Positions 8,116 to 17,608 are shown, counted from the first letter of the stretch. The stretch: DNA of 64,000 bases from Rhodoferax sp. (GCA_008015235.1 SSFF01000014.1:1-64000), one strand, 5' to 3'. Notes: a model not told the origin generated them from the letters alone. Made by a program: numbers and translations.

Positions 8116-8662
8116 GTCATCTCCCAAGGTTGTGCAGGTCAAGGGCTCGGCTCCGGAGCGGACGCCCAATCTGCCAAGATGGGAATATAAAGAAATGTTT
8201 CAAGGGTGCTGCATGGTGAAATTTGTCAACGGGTGTTAGCCGTGCGCCCCTCGTCCATCCCTCGAAGAAAACCACCCATCGGTCGATGGGTGCGCAGCCC
8301 TTTGGGTTCCTCGTGCAGCACCGTGGTGCTGCGGAGCGGACGCTGTTGAGCTTCCGCTATCAGCCTAAAGAGGACCGAGCTTAGTCAGAGTCAGCGATGC
8401 AGTGAGTTTCGCCCACGGTGGGCGACACTTTCACGGAATCCTTCGCACTAATCGTGGAGCTCCATCGGCAGTCGTGCAGTGACGCCCAGCGCGGCAGTTG
8501 CACCACCATCATGAGTTAGGGCCTGGACATGCCCGAAATGCGGCGAAACCGGGTACCCCGTTTTCGCCTTGGAATCCTTCTTTTTGCGCTCGCCTACGCG
8601 TGCGCAATACCCCCCACATCGCCGGTAGCTACACAGGGTATCGCTTTATCCCCTCGCTACCA
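8116..8662. other. Hairpin-rich divergent intergenic region
   Basis: It lies between the CBASS operon (leftward) and the unknown gene at 8663 (rightward). There is no supported gene. Stem-loops are 8273-8292 (8 bp, 4-base loop), 8315-8332 (7-8 bp), 8335-8340 with 8353-8358 (AGCGGA/TCCGCT), 8409-8425 (TCGCCCA/TGGGCGA, 3-base loop) and 8542-8568 (GGCGAAA/TTTCGCC plus an inner GC helix). It could be leader RNA, a small RNA or operator sites; promoters for both directions should be here, but I could not define one with confidence. Confidence 0.45.
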
Positions 8663-9496
8663 ATGCCGCCCAAACGCCGATTCGACCCCCTTCTCATCGC
8701 CACCAAGACCGCTTTTCTCCAGCGCATACAAGAATGCGTCGTCGCGGGCTACACCCGCTACACGACCGGAACTATTTCCCTAGAAAAAGCTCCTCGGCTT
8801 TTTCAGAAATTCGAAGACCTATACGCGGTGTCGCTGCGCAAAGACGAGCGCTATCGCCGCAAAAAGACAGGCCTTGCATCCGCGACGCTACATGCCCGGC
8901 TCAGCGAAGAGTTCGAAATTGACTTCGTCCTGATGTTCACCCCCGGCGAAACCATCGCCACCAGCCTGGAGCGCCTCTATGACGTTCATCTAAATCCGAT
9001 TCCATATCGTGAGCTCGAATTAGTCCGCCTGACGAAACGCGGTAAAGACCACCCCGTCTTTACCTGGCGCATGAATACAGCCACGGTAGAAGCGTGGCGA
9101 CAGCGCCTGCATCTGCATACAGCCCACAATAACGAAAATGAAATTCTGCGAGACTGGTTTAGCCTGTATCGAACCATTGGTTTCGCCGGCATTCGCCGCC
9201 AAGTGGGCGAACTCGTGGCTTATTGGCGAAGGGAGTGGAAACAGCTGCGCGGCGACGCGCCGTGCCCAGTTTCCTACCCACATAACGAGCCCAAGATTCG
9301 CCCGTTGCATGGCATGGCCCGTGGCGATGATGGGAAGTGGAGACCGAGTAAAGGCTTCCCGAACAGCCACCAGCTCCCGACATTGTTTTACGTCCGCAAA
9401 AAGAGTTCGGATGGAGAACGCCTGAGTAAGGTCATGCGAGAGGTTCTTCCTCTGCTCAATGGCACCTCCGATAGTGATGGTGACGCGGGTACCTGA
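8663..9496 (+). CDS. Unknown island protein
   Basis: A 277-residue basic protein beginning MPPKRRFDPLLIATKTAFLQ, without signal peptide or membrane helices. There are many Arg, Trp and His residues, for example RRQVGELVAYWRREWKQLRG near 190, and the tail is low-complexity and acidic. The frame is open from 8498, but the upstream part is low in coding quality and contains the 8542-8568 hairpin, so I choose ATG 8663. The ribosome site is weak. Nothing in it identifies a function. It precedes another unknown gene on the same strand and diverges from CBASS. Confidence 0.6.
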   Translation: MPPKRRFDPLLIATKTAFLQRIQECVVAGYTRYTTGTISLEKAPRLFQKFEDLYAVSLRKDERYRRKKTGLASATLHARLSEEFEIDFVLMFTPGETIATSLERLYDVHLNPIPYRELELVRLTKRGKDHPVFTWRMNTATVEAWRQRLHLHTAHNNENEILRDWFSLYRTIGFAGIRRQVGELVAYWRREWKQLRGDAPCPVSYPHNEPKIRPLHGMARGDDGKWRPSKGFPNSHQLPTLFYVRKKSSDGERLSKVMREVLPLLNGTSDSDGDAGT

Positions 9497-9727
9497 TGTC
9501 CCGCTGCGCAGCTACATCTCTTCTCATCGCGAGGTAACAAGGGTTGTCACTGCGTGATGACGCCGACATTCGCTGCGCTGTGACGGCCTCAATAGCCGTG
9601 CGGCTATGACCCTGTGCCTGTGAATCCACCGGATTGCTACCTGCGTGGCGAGAAAAAGGCTAAACGCATTGGCTATTCGAAGTAGCGGCCCTCGCGGTGA
9701 CGGCTGCCTTACTTTGAAAGAACGTTG

Positions 9728-10294
9728 ATGAAGTCTTTTGTTATCAAACACCCCCCTAAGGGACGAACTACCTGTTCTCTTGTTCGCCAGTACTACGACC
9801 GGAGTACCAGACGAACGGCTACCAAGTATCTTGGCAGTTTTCCCATTTCCACGAATCCATCCAAGCTGCCCAGCGGTGTGAATCTTCGCCCTGGTGTGAT
9901 GTTGTCGCAAGATGAGTGGCATGAAATCCAACGCTTTCTAAGTCGCTACAGCACCTTCGGAATCCCGGTGCCACTGACAGAAGAACAGCTTGCGCAAGCC
10001 TGGTCGCAGTTGCGCAGTGAAAAGGAGTTTCGAGAGCAATCCGCCTTGGATATCCTTGCATCTACAGTGCTTGAAGCCGCGGGGGAATTACGCTCGGAAG
10101 TGGCAAATCTGCGCGCTCAAGGGTGGACCTTGTCGACGGGGATGCTGCAATTCACTGGTGTCAAGCGGGTTGTGGAGGGGACTCCCTTAGACCAGTTGAA
10201 AGTGCGGGTCAATGTCATTCGACAGGCCTTTAGGGAGTTCGAAGAGACGCTGGGTGAGGTGCGCCTCGTTAAGACGCGCAGCCCTAAGAAATAA
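9728..10294 (+). CDS. Unknown island protein with a short N-terminal basic domain
   Basis: A 188-residue protein. Residues 1-40 (KGRTTCSLVRQYYDRSTRRT, then KYLGSF) resemble the small basic module seen at the start of some transposase and mobile-island proteins. Residues about 90-185 are mostly helical and charged and may form a coiled coil. ATG 9728 follows a TTG that could also serve; the ribosome site is weak. It lies 231 bp after the gene at 8663, with the small hairpin ATAGCCG/CGGCTAT between them, and ends at a two-way terminator. No function assigned. Confidence 0.6.
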   Translation: MKSFVIKHPPKGRTTCSLVRQYYDRSTRRTATKYLGSFPISTNPSKLPSGVNLRPGVMLSQDEWHEIQRFLSRYSTFGIPVPLTEEQLAQAWSQLRSEKEFREQSALDILASTVLEAAGELRSEVANLRAQGWTLSTGMLQFTGVKRVVEGTPLDQLKVRVNVIRQAFREFEETLGEVRLVKTRSPKK

Positions 10295-10296
10295 AG

Positions 10297-10321
10297 AAGC
10301 GCGAGCCCTGCTCGCGCTTTT
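10297..10321. terminator. Two-way intrinsic terminator between convergent genes
   Basis: Perfect 9-bp stem AAGCGCGAG / CTCGCGCTT with a 5-base loop. T runs on the plus strand and A residues before the stem serve the minus strand. It separates the converging genes ending at 10294 and 10341. Confidence 0.85.
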
Positions 10322-10340
10322 GAATCAATGGTGTGCTGTC

Positions 10341-10985
10341 TCAGTCGATGTCTGCCAGGTCGCTGATTTGAAGTGCATCTTCAAGACTTGACCCGAGCTC
10401 ATCGGGGATGACTATCGCGACATTTACCTTCTCGGGTTTCGTCTCGCCTGGCATGAGTGGCCGTGGCAGCAATAGTTGGGCAGCTGCCGTCAGCAACCCC
10501 CAGCTCATCGTTTCCTTGCCATGTTGGGATTGCGGTACCTCGGCGCTTCGAATTGGCGTTTGGACGCCTGCTTCGACCAGGGAAATGTGCAGGCCATTTC
10601 CGCGGTCGACCCAAAGCCCGACGCCAAATCCATGCTTGTTCATGTCCTCCAAGAGGTTTGCAATTCGGGCACCTGCACACGGGAGAACGAAGCGGTGTGC
10701 TTGGTTCTCGACACGCATTTGCACAATGACTTGCACATGTCCGTTCTTCATTTGACGTGTGACAACTCCGAATTGGGGGCGCTTTCCATCCTTTAATTCT
10801 CTGGAGAGGTGCTGCGACATTTCAGCAGTGAGAAACCATCCGCTGAGGTGCTGAACATCAAATGCGCCAGGCTTGACACGCGCTCTCATGTGACCCGGTT
10901 CAATGAGCTCTCCGAATGTTAGTTTGCGGGCCGCGCCGGCTGCCTTCAGGAGCTTGAGTTCGATGGCATTTGGTCTGTCTTCCAT
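10341..10985 (-). CDS. Unknown protein, homologue of the product at 2745-3392
   Basis: A 214-residue soluble protein of unknown function. The core VENQAHRFVLPCAGARIANL (92-111) lines up with VENWAHRFIVPLSGQSIRQC of the product at 2745-3392, with matching overall length and a shared SGW at 48-50. The N-terminus is charged and helical, the C-terminus acidic. The start at ATG 10985 is supported by AGGAAACAGT just before it. An 11-bp inverted repeat lies 13 bp upstream, so the gene may be self-regulated. With its homologue it brackets the CBASS operon. Confidence 0.75.
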   Translation of the reverse strand: MEDRPNAIELKLLKAAGAARKLTFGELIEPGHMRARVKPGAFDVQHLSGWFLTAEMSQHLSRELKDGKRPQFGVVTRQMKNGHVQVIVQMRVENQAHRFVLPCAGARIANLLEDMNKHGFGVGLWVDRGNGLHISLVEAGVQTPIRSAEVPQSQHGKETMSWGLLTAAAQLLLPRPLMPGETKPEKVNVAIVIPDELGSSLEDALQISDLADID

Positions 10986-10997
10986 ACTGTTTCCTAA

Positions 10998-11024
10998 GTT
11001 GTGCGTTCAAGACGAACGCACAAC
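10998..11024. promoter_or_regulatory. 11-bp inverted repeat at the 5' end of the 10985 gene
   Basis: GTTGTGCGTTC and its exact complement, separated by AAGAC, lie 13 bp before the ATG of the leftward gene. It may be an operator for a dimeric repressor, or an RNA hairpin in the leader. Confidence 0.6.
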
Positions 11025-11167
11025 GTGTAGATAGCCACATGTAGCTACCCCTCGGTGCAAACAGATACTGCCAGTTTACAAACCTACACTCCCAGCATCC
11101 GTATTCAAAACTGATAGCAAAAAATATAATTTGCGTAACGCTTAGCGCGGCACAGGAGATATTTGTT

Positions 11168-11260
11168 ATGAGTTTTGTTGCAGTAAAAAAATACCTGTTT
11201 GACCTCGATTTATTGCCTACGCCGGAGGGGGGGGAAGGCAGGGGCGGGCAGGGCAATTGA
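11168..11260 (+). CDS. Short open frame with a strong ribosome site and a G8 run
   Basis: AGGAG nine bases before ATG 11168 is among the better ribosome sites of the island. The frame reads MSFVAVKKYLFDLDLLPTPE and then passes through eight consecutive G (11227-11234) to stop at 11260 (30 residues). Removing one G would join it to a longer frame containing MGAWLRKLRREAKEGWGG. Either a small real protein, a broken gene, or a slippage-controlled one. Product unknown. Confidence 0.4.
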   Translation: MSFVAVKKYLFDLDLLPTPEGGEGRGGQGN

Positions 11261-11332
11261 GGGAGATAAGCAGCGCATGGGCGCGTGGCTGCGCAAGCTG
11301 CGCCGAGAAGCAAAAGAGGGGTGGGGTGGGAT

Positions 11333-11674
11333 ATGCATCGTACTAAGTACGTCCTGGGTGTTGCGGTACTGCTGTGCAAAGCTGCAAAGAACCTTGGTCC
11401 CAAACTGCGCCAGCGCGTTATTGGGGCGACTTTCCACAGCAACATGTCGGGAGACTCATTTGCTGCAATTCCGCGCGGCACACAAGTCGGTAACGACGTG
11501 CAGCGCCGAAAGCCTCGCGAATGGCTTGCCCTGGACGACACGAACGAAGGCTGGCTGGCTTCTGCTTCCACGAATTACATTCAAACGCACCCAGAGCATG
11601 GCATTGCAGAGCCAAAGGTGCTTGAGACTATTGAAGCGCTCCTAGCTTTGCTATCAATAATGGAGCAAAAATAA
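11333..11674 (+). CDS. Unknown small protein, coupled to the next gene
   Basis: A 113-residue protein starting MHRTKYVLGVAVLLCKAAKN at ATG 11333, with GGTGGG just upstream. It is basic in the first half and helical at the end. Its stop TAA shares a base with the ATG of the following gene (TAATG), so the two are translated together. The last codons include TTTGCTATCAATAATGG, close to the opening of the chromosomal repeat family described elsewhere here. No function recognised. Confidence 0.5.
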   Translation: MHRTKYVLGVAVLLCKAAKNLGPKLRQRVIGATFHSNMSGDSFAAIPRGTQVGNDVQRRKPREWLALDDTNEGWLASASTNYIQTHPEHGIAEPKVLETIEALLALLSIMEQK

Positions 11675-11976
11675 TGCCAATCCGCATATCAAAAAAACGT
11701 CGCAATGAGTACTGGGAGCGCTATGTGTATGACAGCAAAAGCCAAGATGAACTGACCGGCCAAGAGCGCAGACTTGTCCGCGAAATAGTGTCAGAAATGT
11801 GGCGTACGCTTGATAGTCAGCCGACAAAAGCTTTGCGCAAGATGCGGCGGACTGTGCCAAAGCTAAACAGTGCATCGTCAGTAATCCGTCCCTCTCTCCC
11901 GAACACTCCACTATGGACCACAGAATGGCCGAAATGCAGGCCAGTGAACAGGCGCTGCGACATCAGAAGAAGATGA
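11674..11976 (+). CDS. Unknown small protein, possibly frameshifted
   Basis: A 100-residue frame. Residues 1-52 (MPIRISKKRRNEYWERYVYD onward) look like normal protein, but the tail after about VPKLN is rich in Pro, Arg and Trp and looks out of frame. From 11817 another frame continues more plausibly (DHRMAEMQASEQALRHQKKM) to a stop near 12025. This suggests a frameshift at about 11820-11860, real or a sequencing error. Coupled to the previous gene by TAATG. Confidence 0.4.
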   Translation: MPIRISKKRRNEYWERYVYDSKSQDELTGQERRLVREIVSEMWRTLDSQPTKALRKMRRTVPKLNSASSVIRPSLPNTPLWTTEWPKCRPVNRRCDIRRR

Positions 11977-12091
11977 CTGAGTCCGGCCTCTGGTTAAGGC
12001 CTCCATCCACGGTGAGCTGGTGCTAAAGTTGGGTTGGGTCCTAACCGACCCACATGCCTTTCCTCCCTGGGCATGTCCGTGCAAACGGTTC

Positions 12092-12120
12092 ACCCAGCCT
12101 CGTGCTGGGTTTCTTTTTTT
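12092..12120 (+). terminator. Intrinsic terminator before the DUF1294 gene
   Basis: Stem ACCCAGC / GCTGGGT with loop CTCGT, followed by a T-rich tract (12109-12120). Confidence 0.85.
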
Positions 12121-12129
12121 CTAGGGGGG

Positions 12130-12771
12130 ATGGATGCGGGCACAGGGATGCGATTTCAAGGAAAAATAAGCAAGTGGAATGACGAGCGCGGATTTGGATT
12201 CATCGAACCCGCCAAGGGAGGGCAGGAGCTCTTTGTCCACATCAAAGCGTTTGCGCCTGGCCTGGGGCGGCCGCAAGTAGGGGCAATGGTCAGCTTTGAG
12301 GTCGAACCGGCCCAGGATGGAAAAAAGCGCGCTGTGCGTATCGAGCCCATGACTGTCTCTCGTGGCCGAGGTAACAAGCCACCAGTGCGACAGAAATCAT
12401 GGAATCGGGCCAGTTTGTCTGTGCTGGGTGTTTTTGTGCTGAGTTACCCGCTCATCCTGCTCTTCGGCCGGCCGCTGCCATATGCATGGGCGGCTTACCT
12501 GGGTATGAGCGTGGTGACCTTTGGTTTTTATTGGGTCGACAAGCGAGCGGCTGAAGCCAATGCCTGGCGCATTTCCGAATCGACACTCATCACCTTGGGT
12601 GCTTTGTGCGGGTGGCCAGGGGCGGTTGTGGGGCAGCATGTTTTTCAGCACAAGACTATCAAGGAGTCCTTTCGCATTCAGCATTGGGTCTCAGTGATAT
12701 TCAACCTGTTGTGTTTTTATGCCCTGACAACGCCATTGCTGACATCGATACCGCAGCGGTGGCTACGATAG
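12130..12771 (+). CDS. Cold-shock domain fused to DUF1294 membrane domain
   Basis: A 213-residue protein. Residues about 7-70 are a cold-shock OB fold with the RNA-binding stretch GFGFIEPAKGGQELFVHIKA. Residues about 95-205 form a DUF1294 domain with three to four membrane helices and the typical WRISESTLITLGALCGWPGA and QHKTIKESF stretches. The fusion is common in proteobacteria, its role unproven; it suggests a nucleic-acid-binding domain tethered to the inner membrane. ATG 12130 or ATG 12148 could be the start; both follow G-rich sequence. It lies next to the integrase inside the island. Confidence 0.85.
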   Translation: MDAGTGMRFQGKISKWNDERGFGFIEPAKGGQELFVHIKAFAPGLGRPQVGAMVSFEVEPAQDGKKRAVRIEPMTVSRGRGNKPPVRQKSWNRASLSVLGVFVLSYPLILLFGRPLPYAWAAYLGMSVVTFGFYWVDKRAAEANAWRISESTLITLGALCGWPGAVVGQHVFQHKTIKESFRIQHWVSVIFNLLCFYALTTPLLTSIPQRWLR

Positions 12772-12855
12772 CGGCCGAACAGGCTGCTGCCCGTTGGCAT
12801 TCGCGGATACATGCAGGTCATGCGAAACACGACCCCAGACCTGCATGTCCCTGCC

Positions 12856-14442
12856 TTAAGCGGCCTGGCGCGACGGGAATTGGTAAATTTTTGCGGTGTC
12901 CTTCAGTTCGATGCCTTCCTTAGATGCTGGCTGGAGAGTCGAGACAGGCTGCGAATCTAACGCTGTGGGCGTATCCTCATATGCGAGTACCTCCGTCAGG
13001 CTGATAGTGGCTCCTTTGCGCAGCAGTTTGCGCCCTTTGTGAATGCGGTGCTGACCCTTATCGTTGAAGCACTCGTTGATTTTCTTGGCCAGTCGTGAGG
13101 CGCAGAGGTGGGAGTAGCGCATCAGCATGCGCACATCGCGGTGGCCACTGAACTGTTGCAGGTCCGAAATCGAAAAACTGCCGCTCTCAGCCAAGCGAGA
13201 AATCGCTTCGTGTCGACAGTCGTGAATGTGCAAGTCGTCGATGCCTGCCGAGTCGCATGCGCGTTTCCAATTTTTGACGAGGTAATCGATGCCGACGTCA
13301 AACACCTTCTCGGTATCTTGGGGGAGGTCAGCCAAGATATCGAGCAGACTCTGACGCAGCGAGAGCTTGCGGGCCCTGCCATTCTTGGTCTCGGGGAGGT
13401 AAGCTGTCCCTGCAGTGAAGTCGATGCGGTCCCACGTCAGGGACATCGTCTCCCCGCGGCGGGCGCCAGTCAGAACTTGGAAATAGTAGAAGGCCTGCAA
13501 GTAGGGCACCACGTCGGTGGCTTCAATGGCCTTTTCACGGAGCTCGCTACGGACGACGGCCATGACCTTCTTGCGGGCGCTCAGACTTCCGAAGTGTTGG
13601 CCAGCCACGTAGTCGTCCGCCATCTCGCTCAGGACGGGCTCGAGGCAGCGCTCAAGGTCCATCTGGGCTAGCGCGCTGAGCAGCTTCTCTTCTTCGGATG
13701 ACGAAATACGCCGGTCGCGCTCGTTGAAATAGCGCGGACGGCGCACCGCCGTCATCGGGTTCTTTATCAGGTTGTAGTCCCACACCGTCGTTATCACTTT
13801 GAAGATGGCTTTGAGAATATCGATATCCCGGTCGACTGTGGATGGGGCAACGGCCTCAAGTCGTTCTTTGATGTAGTCTTCGATGTCGACAGTGGTGACT
13901 TCGGCAAGTTTCTTGTGGAGCCAGAGCAATGCGGTGGACGAATCGCGCATTTGAAACGCCGCCGCCCGCACCTTTTTGTTCTGACTTGCCAGGTCCTCCC
14001 TGTAGGCTTTCAGGAGTTCAACGCCGAGGGGACCGCTGTCCTGCAGCCATCCTTCAATCTTGTAGGCGATGATGTCTTTGCTCTTGAGGTGACCCAGCTC
14101 TTCGTGCAGGTAGCGTACCAACAGCTCGGCGAGGGTGACTTGGCGGGCCTTGGTGTAGTCGATGAACAGTCCGCGTGAGCGTTGGGCCTTGACTTCATTT
14201 TGGAAGTCGATGGCCTCTTGCTCGGTGCCAAACGTCATGTTGAGCACAGGGTAGCCAGTCTGGCGAATGCGTGCCAGGAAGCTTTCATCCAGTTGCTTGA
14301 TGCGGGGTTTGAACTTTTTCTGACGCAATTTCTGGAAGTAGGCCTCTGCCTCGTCGAAATGGTCGTAGGGGAAGTAGGCGGTGAGGTCATCCCGGGTTTT
14401 GACGGTGACGATGAAGCGGGAACGATTGACGGGGTCGGACAC
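12856..14442 (-). CDS. Tyrosine recombinase, island integrase
   Basis: A 528-residue phage-type integrase. The catalytic residues are visible: first Arg in TGARRGE, Lys in TKNGRARK, HDCRH with its downstream Arg, second His in SGHRD and the tyrosine in LMRYSH. The N-terminal part contains arm-binding and SAM-like core-binding regions. It would catalyse integration and excision at the adjacent tRNA-Pro gene. GTG 14442 is chosen because GGAG stands six bases before it; an in-frame TTG at 14454 is less likely. The length exceeds that of lambda Int (356 residues) but suits large island integrases. Confidence 0.93.
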   Translation of the reverse strand: MSDPVNRSRFIVTVKTRDDLTAYFPYDHFDEAEAYFQKLRQKKFKPRIKQLDESFLARIRQTGYPVLNMTFGTEQEAIDFQNEVKAQRSRGLFIDYTKARQVTLAELLVRYLHEELGHLKSKDIIAYKIEGWLQDSGPLGVELLKAYREDLASQNKKVRAAAFQMRDSSTALLWLHKKLAEVTTVDIEDYIKERLEAVAPSTVDRDIDILKAIFKVITTVWDYNLIKNPMTAVRRPRYFNERDRRISSSEEEKLLSALAQMDLERCLEPVLSEMADDYVAGQHFGSLSARKKVMAVVRSELREKAIEATDVVPYLQAFYYFQVLTGARRGETMSLTWDRIDFTAGTAYLPETKNGRARKLSLRQSLLDILADLPQDTEKVFDVGIDYLVKNWKRACDSAGIDDLHIHDCRHEAISRLAESGSFSISDLQQFSGHRDVRMLMRYSHLCASRLAKKINECFNDKGQHRIHKGRKLLRKGATISLTEVLAYEDTPTALDSQPVSTLQPASKEGIELKDTAKIYQFPSRQAA

Positions 14443-14522
14443 GGAAATCTCCAATTAATTAAGGAGATGCGTATAGGGTCCCGGTTTATCTCGGTGCAGA
14501 AATCAAGCACCAAGGCCTGATT

Positions 14523-14544
14523 TTTGGCACAGATTTGGCACAGA
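14523..14544. repeat. Tandem 11-bp repeats between integrase and tRNA
   Basis: TTTGGCACAGA occurs twice in direct succession (14523-14533, 14534-14544). Placed between the integrase start and the tRNA 3' end, these are good candidates for integrase arm-binding sites. Confidence 0.6.
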
Positions 14545-14610
14545 ATTCCAAAAGTTGGGCAAAATTTCTAGGACGAAATCTTGCTAACTTATTGATTTAC
14601 AAGGGAAATT

Positions 14611-14640
14611 TGGTCGGGGTGAGAGGATTCGAACCTCCGG
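14611..14640. other. Probable attachment site in the 3' half of tRNA-Pro
   Basis: The integrase lies 169 bp from the tRNA 3' end, the usual layout for islands that insert at the 3' end of a tRNA gene. The matching repeat at the far end was not found between 1 and 14,000, so the other junction should be left of the window. Exact crossover not determined. Confidence 0.55.
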
Positions 14641-14687
14641 CCTCTACGTCCCGAACGTAGCGCTCTACCAGGCTAAGCTACACCCCG
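14611..14687 (-). tRNA. tRNA-Pro (anticodon CGG)
   Basis: The 77-nt gene folds as a standard cloverleaf: acceptor CGGGGTG / CACCCCG, anticodon arm CTACG-TTCGGGA-CGTAG giving anticodon CGG, T loop TTCGAAT, discriminator A and an encoded CCA. It is intact although it borders the island, as usual when the integrating element restores the tRNA 3' end. Confidence 0.97.
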
Positions 14688-14721
14688 CGGTGCTGTTGCA
14701 ATAGTTGAACGACCCACTGAT

Positions 14722-15705
14722 TCAGTGGTCGCGTTGCAATGACTTGGAGGCCAATTGTAGCAAACACTCTTGGTGAGAATTGGCGGGCAGACGTTCTGCA
14801 GCAGCGCGCGCACGATTGGCTTCCGAAAGTGCGGCTTCGCGTGCCACATCCAGGGCACCCGTGCTGCGCACAATGCGGACGACATTGTCCAGTTGCTCCA
14901 ATTCGCCGTGCTCGATGGCGTGGCGGATGAGTGCGGCATCACTGGGGGTGGCGCGCTTCATGGCGGCAATCAGTGGCAGGGTGGTTTTGCCTTCGCGGAG
15001 ATCGTCGCCCAGGTTTTTCCCCATCACCGTGGCGTCCCCTGCGTAGTCCAGTACGTCGTCAATGACTTGGAAGGCTGTCCCGAGCGCTTGACCATATTCG
15101 GCGCAGGCTTCTTCATGCTCGGCAGTTGCACCGGACAGCACGGCGCCGACGCGGGCGCTGGCTTCGAACAATTTGGCGGTTTTGGAGCGGATGACCTGCA
15201 GGTAACCGGCTTCCGTGAGTTCGGCGTTGTGCATGTTCATCAATTGCATCACTTCGCCTTCGGCAATAACGTTGGTTGCGTCGGCCAAGATTTCCATGAT
15301 GCGCATGCTTTGGGCTTCGACCATCATCTGAAAGGCGCGCGAGTACAAAAAATCGCCCACCAGCACGCTGGCCGGATTGCCGAACTTGGCGTTGGCGGTG
15401 GCATTGCCGCGGCGCAGCATGGATTCATCTACCACGTCGTCGTGCAAGAGCGTGGCGGTGTGGATGAATTCGACCACGGCGGCCAGGTTGAAGCGTTGGG
15501 CTCCGGTGTAACCCAGTGCGCCACAGCACAGCAGCAGCAATGCGGGCCGCAAGCGTTTTCCACCGGCTGCAATGATGTACTGTGCGACGTTCCCGACCAG
15601 GGGGACATCCGAGTTAAGCCTTTGTGCGATCACGCGGTCAACGTCGAGCATGTCGGCGGCAATGATGGCCAGGCCGGCGGAATTGGTGGGGGCAGGGGCT
15701 TGCAA
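14722..15705 (-). CDS. ispB: Octaprenyl diphosphate synthase
   Basis: A 327-residue trans-polyprenyl synthase making the C40 side chain of ubiquinone from farnesyl and isopentenyl diphosphate. The first aspartate-rich motif is LLHDDVVDESMLRRG and the second VIDDVLDY, with GGKRLRP near residue 50 binding the diphosphate. The predicted start is TTG 15705; ATG at residue 19 is possible but would shorten the conserved N-terminus. It is divergent from rplU, as in many betaproteobacteria, and is the first core gene after the island. Confidence 0.92.
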   Translation of the reverse strand: MQAPAPTNSAGLAIIAADMLDVDRVIAQRLNSDVPLVGNVAQYIIAAGGKRLRPALLLLCCGALGYTGAQRFNLAAVVEFIHTATLLHDDVVDESMLRRGNATANAKFGNPASVLVGDFLYSRAFQMMVEAQSMRIMEILADATNVIAEGEVMQLMNMHNAELTEAGYLQVIRSKTAKLFEASARVGAVLSGATAEHEEACAEYGQALGTAFQVIDDVLDYAGDATVMGKNLGDDLREGKTTLPLIAAMKRATPSDAALIRHAIEHGELEQLDNVVRIVRSTGALDVAREAALSEANRARAAAERLPANSHQECLLQLASKSLQRDH

Positions 15706-15782
15706 GGCGGGGTCCGGTTAGGTGTTTGCGCCTAATTATAGGAAGCCTTTGTCATGGGTCCTTGGGCGTGGCAGAGGTCTGG

Positions 15783-15811
15783 TTGCCAAAGAAAGTGGCA
15801 CATGGTAGAAT
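15783..15811 (+). promoter_or_regulatory. Sigma-70 promoter of rplU-rpmA
   Basis: TTGCCA (15783-15788), 17-bp spacer, TAGAAT (15806-15811), about 50 bp before the rplU ATG. Confidence 0.7.
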
Positions 15812-15862
15812 CACGGGCTCTGCGCAAAATTCCTTTGTGCAGTTTCTTTGTAAGAGGTTCAC

Positions 15863-16174
15863 ATGTACGCGGTCATAAAAACCGGTGGCAAGCAATATCG
15901 CGTTGCTGCTGGCGAAAAAATCAAAGTAGAACAGATTGCTGCGGACGTAGGCCAAGAAATCGTGATCGACCAGGTTCTCGCTGTGGGTAACGGCGCTGAA
16001 TTGAAGGTTGGCACGCCCTTGGTGTCCGGTGCTACTGTTAAAGCCACTGTCGTTTCGCACGGCAAGCACGACAAAGTGCGCATCTTCAAGCTGCGCCGTC
16101 GTAAGCACTACGCTAAACACCAAGGCCACCGTCAGCAGTTCACAGAACTGCAAATCGGTGCGATTTCTGCTTAA
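15863..16174 (+). CDS. rplU: Ribosomal protein bL21
   Basis: A 103-residue protein of normal length, starting [14 protein letters not shown], with the conserved [16 protein letters not shown] stretch near 80-95. It binds 23S rRNA in the large subunit. It is followed 12 bp later by rpmA, with which it forms an operon under the promoter at 15783-15811. A GAGG ribosome site stands just before the ATG. Confidence 0.98.
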   Translation: MYAVIKTGGKQYRVAAGEKIKVEQIAADVGQEIVIDQVLAVGNGAELKVGTPLVSGATVKATVVSHGKHDKVRIFKLRRRKHYAKHQGHRQQFTELQIGAISA

Positions 16175-16186
16175 GGAGCATAGGTC

Positions 16187-17594
<1,408 letters not shown>

Positions 17595-17608
17595 GTGTGT
17601 AGCCCCAG

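Noticed and set aside
8498..8662. N-terminal extension with MHHHH of the unknown gene at 8663
   Set aside because: The region forms hairpins, has poor coding character and no ribosome site.
1..14610. CRISPR array
   Set aside because: No regularly spaced direct repeats were seen; the only tandem repeat is the 11-bp pair by the integrase.
14770..15735. Long open frame opposite ispB (and similar long frames opposite trpS, proB, aspS, cphA and the ABC transporter)
   Set aside because: These are shadow frames of GC-rich real genes; the proteins are His/Gly/Gln-rich without domains.
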